From: Enterobacter sp. CC120223-11
GTDB taxonomy: Bacteria; Pseudomonadota; Gammaproteobacteria; Enterobacterales; Enterobacteriaceae
Direction: 5' to 3'
Assembly: GCF_900215375.1 (NCBI RefSeq)
Contig: NZ_OBEF01000001.1
Location: forward strand, 62,001 to 126,000
DNA: 64,000 nucleotides
Of this stretch, positions 59,649-64,000 are shown in pieces. The first letter of the stretch is position 1. Each line of letters opens with the position of its first letter. The position numbers and the translations under genes were made by a program. Below the pieces are notes generated by a model. The model had not been told where the DNA came from. It did no database searches and saw only the letters and a program-made list of their open reading frames with translations.

Positions 59649-60500
59649 CTGCGACGGCGTCATGCCCAGTGCGCTTTTAAAGCGGTTGCTGAAGTGGCTG
59701 GCGGAGCTGAATCCACAGGCAAGGGCTATCTCGGTCAGCGGTAAAGCGGTGTTACGCACCAGATCCTGCGCCCTTGCCATCCGGCGCTGCATCACGTACT
59801 GATGCGGCGCCATATTCATCGACAGGCTGAACATGCGGGCAAAATGGTACTCGCTGAGGTTCGCTTCCTGCGCCAGATCGGCAAGCGTCAGCGAGTCGGC
59901 AAGCCGCGCTTCAATCAGCGCCAGCACGTTTCGTAACGCAGACGGTGCCAGCCCGCCGGTCACTTTCGGCAGCCGCCACTGAACGTTGGTGTAGTGCTGA
60001 ATCAGATGCGTTAACAGCAAGGTGGTGGCCGAACTCAGCGCCAGGTGGTTGGCCTGCTGCTGCCAGTCGCAATCGAGCAGAAAATGGCGGTACAGCGCGG
60101 TGATTTTGTCATCGCGGGCGAAGGTTTTTTCGTCCAGGCGGAACGATGCCGGACTTTTATCCCAGATTTTCTCGCCGGTGGCACGCAGATGCTCATCGGT
60201 GCAGTAAAGGTGCACAAACGAAAGATCGTCGCGAATATCCCAGCTCGATTCACTCTCTTTTGGCATCAGGCAGAATCGGTCCGGCCCGCCGCCGTTTTTC
60301 CAGCCGAGCGGCGTTTTGTGGTAGCTCTCATAGCCGTCCGCCACGTACAGGCTCAGCGTGTGGTGATCGCTCTGCACCGTCACGGTATCGTTCTGATTAA
60401 ACCAGGCCGCCAGCTGAATGCCGGAGTTCAGCGCCACCGTATCCCGCAGGATGGCGTTTTGCTGGCGCAGGGTTTTAAAAGTACCGTACTGTTCAGGCAT
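59628..60500 (-). CDS. AraC family transcriptional regulator
   Basis: This 290-residue protein has an N-terminal ligand-binding region and a C-terminal double helix-turn-helix of the AraC type (LADLAQEANLSEYHFARMFS, then ALACGFSSASHFSNRFKSAL). It is divergent from an EamA transporter across about 186 bases, so it probably controls that gene. The effector is unknown. Its 3' end overlaps ydcO. Confidence 0.9.
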   Translation of the reverse strand: MPEQYGTFKTLRQQNAILRDTVALNSGIQLAAWFNQNDTVTVQSDHHTLSLYVADGYESYHKTPLGWKNGGGPDRFCLMPKESESSWDIRDDLSFVHLYCTDEHLRATGEKIWDKSPASFRLDEKTFARDDKITALYRHFLLDCDWQQQANHLALSSATTLLLTHLIQHYTNVQWRLPKVTGGLAPSALRNVLALIEARLADSLTLADLAQEANLSEYHFARMFSLSMNMAPHQYVMQRRMARAQDLVRNTALPLTEIALACGFSSASHFSNRFKSALGMTPSQLRASGQ

Positions 60501-60686
60501 GGGGTTCGCTGTGGCGGTGAGTCAGAGCCACAGTCTATGAAGAGTCGCCCCTGCATACCAGTCTTCTGTGTGCCCGAACGCAAAAAAATGCGCAAGAATA
60601 TGCAACTCTCCGGCAACCTTCTGCAAGATGCCGTCTTCAGTCTCTGCCAGACTTCGCGCATTAAAGACTGAAGTGAGACAACAACA

Positions 60687-61595
60687 ATGAACGTACTGCT
60701 CTATTTTCTGGTCGTGGTTATCTGGGGCACCACGTGGATTGCCATTTTCCTGCAGCAGGGCTCCGTGCCCGCGCCTGTGTCCATTTTCTGGCGCTTTGCG
60801 GTGGCGAGTATCACCCTGATGGTGGTGCTCAAACTGATGGGTCGCCTGCGTAAATTAGCGCTGCGTGACCACCTGTTTTGCATCATTCAGGGTTGCTGCG
60901 TGTTCTGCTTCAACTTCTGGTGCTTTTACAGCGCCGCAAAGTGGATCAATACGGGGCTGGAGTCGGTGATTTTCTCTATGGCGGTGCTGTTTAACGCCAT
61001 CAACAGCTTCCTGTTTTATCGCCAGCAGCCGCCGGGCCGCTTTTACCTCGCCGCCCTGCTCGGCCTGACCGGCATCGTGACGCTGTTCTGGGATGATTTG
61101 CAGGCCAGCGGCATGAGCACCGAACTGCTGATGGGGATTGGTCTTAGCGCGCTTGGCACCTACGGCTTCTCGCTCGGTAATATGCTGAGTATTCGCCACC
61201 AGCGCCGCGGCCTGGAAACGCTGACCACTAACGGCTGGGCGATGCTCTACGGCACGCTGGTGATGGGCGTGATTGCCCTGATTCGCGGCGATAACTTTAC
61301 GCCAGAATTTACCTTCAGCTATATGGGCGCACTGCTCTATCTGGCGCTGTTCGGCTCGGTGATTGCCTTCGGCGCTTACTTCACCCTGGTCGGGCGAATC
61401 GGGCCTGCCAATGCGGCTTACAGCACCTTGCTGTTCCCGCTCGTCGCGCTGACCATTTCCACCTTCTATGAGGGCTATGTCTGGCACGCCAATGCAGTGT
61501 TCGGCCTGGCGCTGATTTTGGTAGGGAATCTGGTGATGTTTGCCAAGCCTGAGACCTGGCTGAAACGCCGCGCATTAAGCAAAAGCGCGGCATAA
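60687..61595 (+). CDS. EamA (DMT superfamily) exporter
   Basis: This 302-residue protein has ten predicted transmembrane helices made of two EamA repeats, opening with MNVLLYFLVVVIWGTTWIAI. The family exports amino acids and other metabolites. The substrate is unknown. It is divergent from the AraC gene, so an AraC-induced export function is likely. It is followed by REP units. Confidence 0.9.
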   Translation: MNVLLYFLVVVIWGTTWIAIFLQQGSVPAPVSIFWRFAVASITLMVVLKLMGRLRKLALRDHLFCIIQGCCVFCFNFWCFYSAAKWINTGLESVIFSMAVLFNAINSFLFYRQQPPGRFYLAALLGLTGIVTLFWDDLQASGMSTELLMGIGLSALGTYGFSLGNMLSIRHQRRGLETLTTNGWAMLYGTLVMGVIALIRGDNFTPEFTFSYMGALLYLALFGSVIAFGAYFTLVGRIGPANAAYSTLLFPLVALTISTFYEGYVWHANAVFGLALILVGNLVMFAKPETWLKRRALSKSAA

Positions 61596-61607
61596 ATCAG
61601 GAAGCTT

Positions 61608-61677
61608 GCCCGGTGGCGCTAATGCTTACCGGGCCTACGGTGATTGTAGGCCTGTGCAAACGGAGTGCCGCCAGGCA
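61608..61677. repeat. BIME: two REP units
   Basis: 61608-61638 reads GCCCGGTGGCGCTAATGCTT then ACCGGGCCTAC; 61645-61677 contains GTAGGCCTGTGCAAACGGAG then TGCCGCCAGGC. It lies between the convergent EamA and ydcL genes. Third REP cluster of the window. Confidence 0.85.
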
Positions 61678-61682
61678 TGTTT

Positions 61683-62351
61683 TTACTTCTGAGTCGGGTC
61701 AAACTTCACGGCATCGACCGCCATCTCATCAATGACTTTTTTCAGGGTTTCAGCGGTTAACGGGGTATTTTCGTTAGCCAGGTCCTGGCCCTGGCTCTTA
61801 CGCACCACTTTCACCACGGGCTTATTGGTTTTGGCATCAATCAGCTCAGCTTCGAAGAACAGGCTGGTTTCCATCGTGCGGTGCCCTGTCGCCACTTCGG
61901 TAGCCGCTGCCACCATCGCGATCGGCAGGATCTCGTAGAACTGCATCCCTTCTTTGCTGGTGTTCACCCCGGTAATTGCCCCCCGGAAAATCAGGCTGCG
62001 CGGGCCTGCGGTGGCGACAAGAGGTTTACGTTCCCCTATCGCTTGTTTCAGCTGCTGGTTGGTGTAGTTACGGATTTGATCCAGAGCCTGCTGCCCCACC
62101 TGAGTATCAGGCTTAGGCACCGGGTAATAAACGATCGGGTTGTAAACAACGTTGTCGTAATTGGCTGGATTGTAATGCGGATCTATCCAGCGCAATTCCG
62201 GCTTACCTGAAGCGGATTGCGCCTCATGAAGATCGGAATATTTCTTCAGGAATCCGGAATACTGCTCGGGTTGCGCGAGTTTTGAAGCACAGCCTGATAT
62301 GGCAAGCGTGGCGGCAAATGCGGCCACTTTAAAATACGTTTTGCTACGCAT
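61683..62351 (-). CDS. ydcL: YdcL, DUF3313 lipoprotein
   Basis: This 222-residue protein equals E. coli YdcL in length. It begins MRSKTYFKVAAFAATLAISGC, a lipoprotein signal with lipobox ISGC (Cys21), and shares QYSGFLKKYSDLHEA, VVYNPIVYYPVPKPDTQVGQ, AGPRSLIFRGAITGVNTSKE and TGHRTMETSLFFEAELIDA. The function is unknown; membrane-attached. I chose ATG 62351 since it starts the signal peptide; the frame to 62402 is an artefact. Confidence 0.94.
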   Translation of the reverse strand: MRSKTYFKVAAFAATLAISGCASKLAQPEQYSGFLKKYSDLHEAQSASGKPELRWIDPHYNPANYDNVVYNPIVYYPVPKPDTQVGQQALDQIRNYTNQQLKQAIGERKPLVATAGPRSLIFRGAITGVNTSKEGMQFYEILPIAMVAAATEVATGHRTMETSLFFEAELIDAKTNKPVVKVVRKSQGQDLANENTPLTAETLKKVIDEMAVDAVKFDPTQK

Positions 62352-62486
62352 AAGTAAGTCCCTGTAAATGCAAAAATGCGCGGAGGTTATATCAAAAGAC
62401 ACTGCAGTTTGTGTGGGAAAAAGAGCGGCGAGGTAAATATTAGGAATTTAACTATCACCCGCCGTGACGACGGGTGAAGCGGGCTT

Positions 62487-64000
62487 TTACTTCATGTCGA
62501 CTTGCCAGAACAGATGCTTGCCGAACGGGTCAATTTCGTAGCCGGTGACGTTTTTGCGAACCGGTTCAAAAATGGTGGAGTGAGCAATCATCACCGCAGG
62601 CATCTGGTCGTGCATCATCTGCTGCGCCTGCTTGTACAGTTCGGTACGTTTCTGTTGATCGGTTATCGATTTCGCTTCAGCAATCAACTTATCGAACGGC
62701 GCGTAGCACCACTTCGCCGAGTTGGAACCGCCCTGTGCCGACTGGCAGGTAAACAGCGGGCCGAAGAAGTTATCCGGATCGCCCGTCGCGGTTGTCCAGC
62801 CCATCAGCGCCGCCTGGTGTTCACCGTCCTTCACCCGCTTCAGATACTCGCCCCATTCATAGGTGGTAATGGTGGTTTTGACGCCAATTTTCGCCCAGTC
62901 CGCCTGGATCATCTCCGCCATGCGTTTAGCATTTGGGTTGTACGGACGCTGAACCGGCATAGCCCACAGGTCCACGCTGAGGCCGTCAGCAAAGCCCGCT
63001 TCTTTCAGCAATGCTTTGGCCTTTTCAGGATCGAAATCGTAATCCTTCAGTTCGCTGTCTGCGCTCCACACACCCGGCGGCAGCAGGTTTTTCGCCGCAG
63101 TGCCCGTGCCCTGGAAAACCGCTTCGATGATGGCTGGTTTGTTGATGGCCATCGCCAGCGCCTGGCGCACCTTCACGTTATCAAACGGCGGCTTTTGCGT
63201 GTTGAACGACAGGAAGCCGGTGTTCAGCCCCGCCTTGCTCATCAGGTTGATGTCTTTGTTAGCCTTCATTCTCGGCAGATCGGCCGGGTTGGGGAACGGC
63301 ATCACCTGGCACTCGTTTTTCTCAAGCTTTGCGTAGCGCACGGAGGCGTCTGGCGTGATGCTGAACACCAGTCGGTCGATTTTCGATTTGCCCATCCAGT
63401 AGTCCGGGTTGGCGGTATACAGAATGCGCGAGTCTTTTTGATACTGCGCAAGCTTAAACGGCCCGGTGCCGATCGGATCCATATCGACCCGCTCCGGCGT
63501 GCCCGCCTTCAGCATGGCATCCGCGTATTCTGCGGAAAGTATCGAAGCAAAATACCAGCCCAGGTCTGCCACGAAAGGCGCTTCCGGGTGCGCCAGCGTG
63601 AAGCGCACGGTGTGGTCATCCACTTTATCAATGGCCGTGATCAGCTTGCCAAATTCCAGACTTTCAAAGTTGGCATAGCTGCCGCCGGAGACTTTGTGAT
63701 ACGGGTTGTTCTCATCCTTCTGGCGCATGAACGAGAAGATCACGTCGTCGGCGTTAAAATCACGAGTGGGTTTGAAATATTTATTGCTCTGGAACTTCAC
63801 TCCGGGCCGGAGATGGAAGGTATAAACCTTGCCGTCTTCACTCACGTCCCAGCTTTCTGCGAGGCTCGGCACCAGTTCCGTGGTGCCCGGTTTGAAATCA
63901 ACCAGACGGTTGTATACCGGCACGGCGCTGGCATCCACGCTGGTGCCAGAGGTGTACAACTGCGGGTTAAAGTTCTCCGGCGATCCTTCCGAACAGTACA
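62487..64000 (-). CDS. DppA-like periplasmic peptide-binding protein, 5' end cut off
   Basis: This is the C-terminal 504 or so residues of a family-5 binding protein; the signal peptide lies beyond the right edge. It contains CSEGSPENFNPQLYTSGT, VPVYNRLVDFKPGTTELVP, ADDVIFSFMRQKDENNPYHK, ECQVMPFPNPADLPRMK and MPVQRPYNPNAKRMAEMIQ. It follows E. coli DppA (dipeptide/heme binding) more closely than the paralogue at 28452-30062. Whether transporter genes lie further right cannot be seen. It is an extra DppA-like copy by location, not the dpp operon itself, unless the permeases follow. Confidence 0.88.
   Translation of the reverse strand, partial: YCSEGSPENFNPQLYTSGTSVDASAVPVYNRLVDFKPGTTELVPSLAESWDVSEDGKVYTFHLRPGVKFQSNKYFKPTRDFNADDVIFSFMRQKDENNPYHKVSGGSYANFESLEFGKLITAIDKVDDHTVRFTLAHPEAPFVADLGWYFASILSAEYADAMLKAGTPERVDMDPIGTGPFKLAQYQKDSRILYTANPDYWMGKSKIDRLVFSITPDASVRYAKLEKNECQVMPFPNPADLPRMKANKDINLMSKAGLNTGFLSFNTQKPPFDNVKVRQALAMAINKPAIIEAVFQGTGTAAKNLLPPGVWSADSELKDYDFDPEKAKALLKEAGFADGLSVDLWAMPVQRPYNPNAKRMAEMIQADWAKIGVKTTITTYEWGEYLKRVKDGEHQAALMGWTTATGDPDNFFGPLFTCQSAQGGSNSAKWCYAPFDKLIAEAKSITDQQKRTELYKQAQQMMHDQMPAVMIAHSTIFEPVRKNVTGYEIDPFGKHLFWQVDMK

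Overview
The window is a chromosomal stretch from a member of the Enterobacteriaceae, most like Enterobacter, Lelliottia, Leclercia or Kluyvera; I cannot fix the genus from sequence alone. About 40 kb follows the gene order of the E. coli ydc/ync region (ansP, yncE, pqqU, mcbR, curA, mnaT, ydcZ, ydcY, ortT, patD-ydcVUTS, ydcR, rlhA, sutR, ydcO, ydcL). Most products match their E. coli counterparts in length. Accessory genes are inserted between these anchors.

Layout. 1-3040: a minus-strand oxidoreductase/amidohydrolase operon (two luciferase-type flavin monooxygenases and an M20 deacylase) and a small P-loop kinase-like gene. 3080-11632: a full dihydroxyacetone regulon, with regulator dhaR, glycerol dehydrogenase, PTS-linked dhaKLM and a second ATP-dependent kinase; the divergent control region holds four copies of a 17-bp palindrome. 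11654-16176: a BIME repeat, a periplasmic GH3 glycosidase, a cupin gene and a divergent LysR gene. 16452-23600: ansP, yncE, pqqU, mcbR, curA. 23664-26575: an XRE-cupin regulator, a DUF2235 hydrolase, mnaT and ydcZ, tied together by a shared ACTATAGT operator. 26578-28208: an AT-rich insertion with a stand-alone glycosyltransferase resembling the catalytic domain of large clostridial toxins.

28209-36788: ydcY with an orphan DppA-like binding protein, then srfA-srfB-srfC, which encode a membrane-anchored protein, an actin/Hsp70-fold ATPase and a protein with a degenerate P-loop. 36917-43764: an aldehyde dehydrogenase, ortT, yncL, and many small genes (lipoproteins, a 24-residue membrane protein, a zinc ribbon), plus an unusual tRNA-like gene with an encoded CCA end. 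43765-50858: the putrescine/GABA-aldehyde locus patD-ydcVUTS and the MocR regulator ydcR. 51006-53535: a CioAB-type bd oxidase with its DUF2474 small protein. 53599-64000: an SDR/LysR pair, rlhA, sutR/ydcO, an AraC/EamA pair, ydcL and a second DppA-like binding protein cut by the window edge.

How the genes work together. The dha block imports and phosphorylates dihydroxyacetone made from glycerol. patD-ydcVUTS takes up and oxidises polyamine-derived compounds. yncE/pqqU form a divergent, probably Fur-controlled outer-membrane uptake locus. The parts most worth new work are the GT44-like protein, the srfABC system, the tRNA-like gene, and the unassigned operators and small genes.
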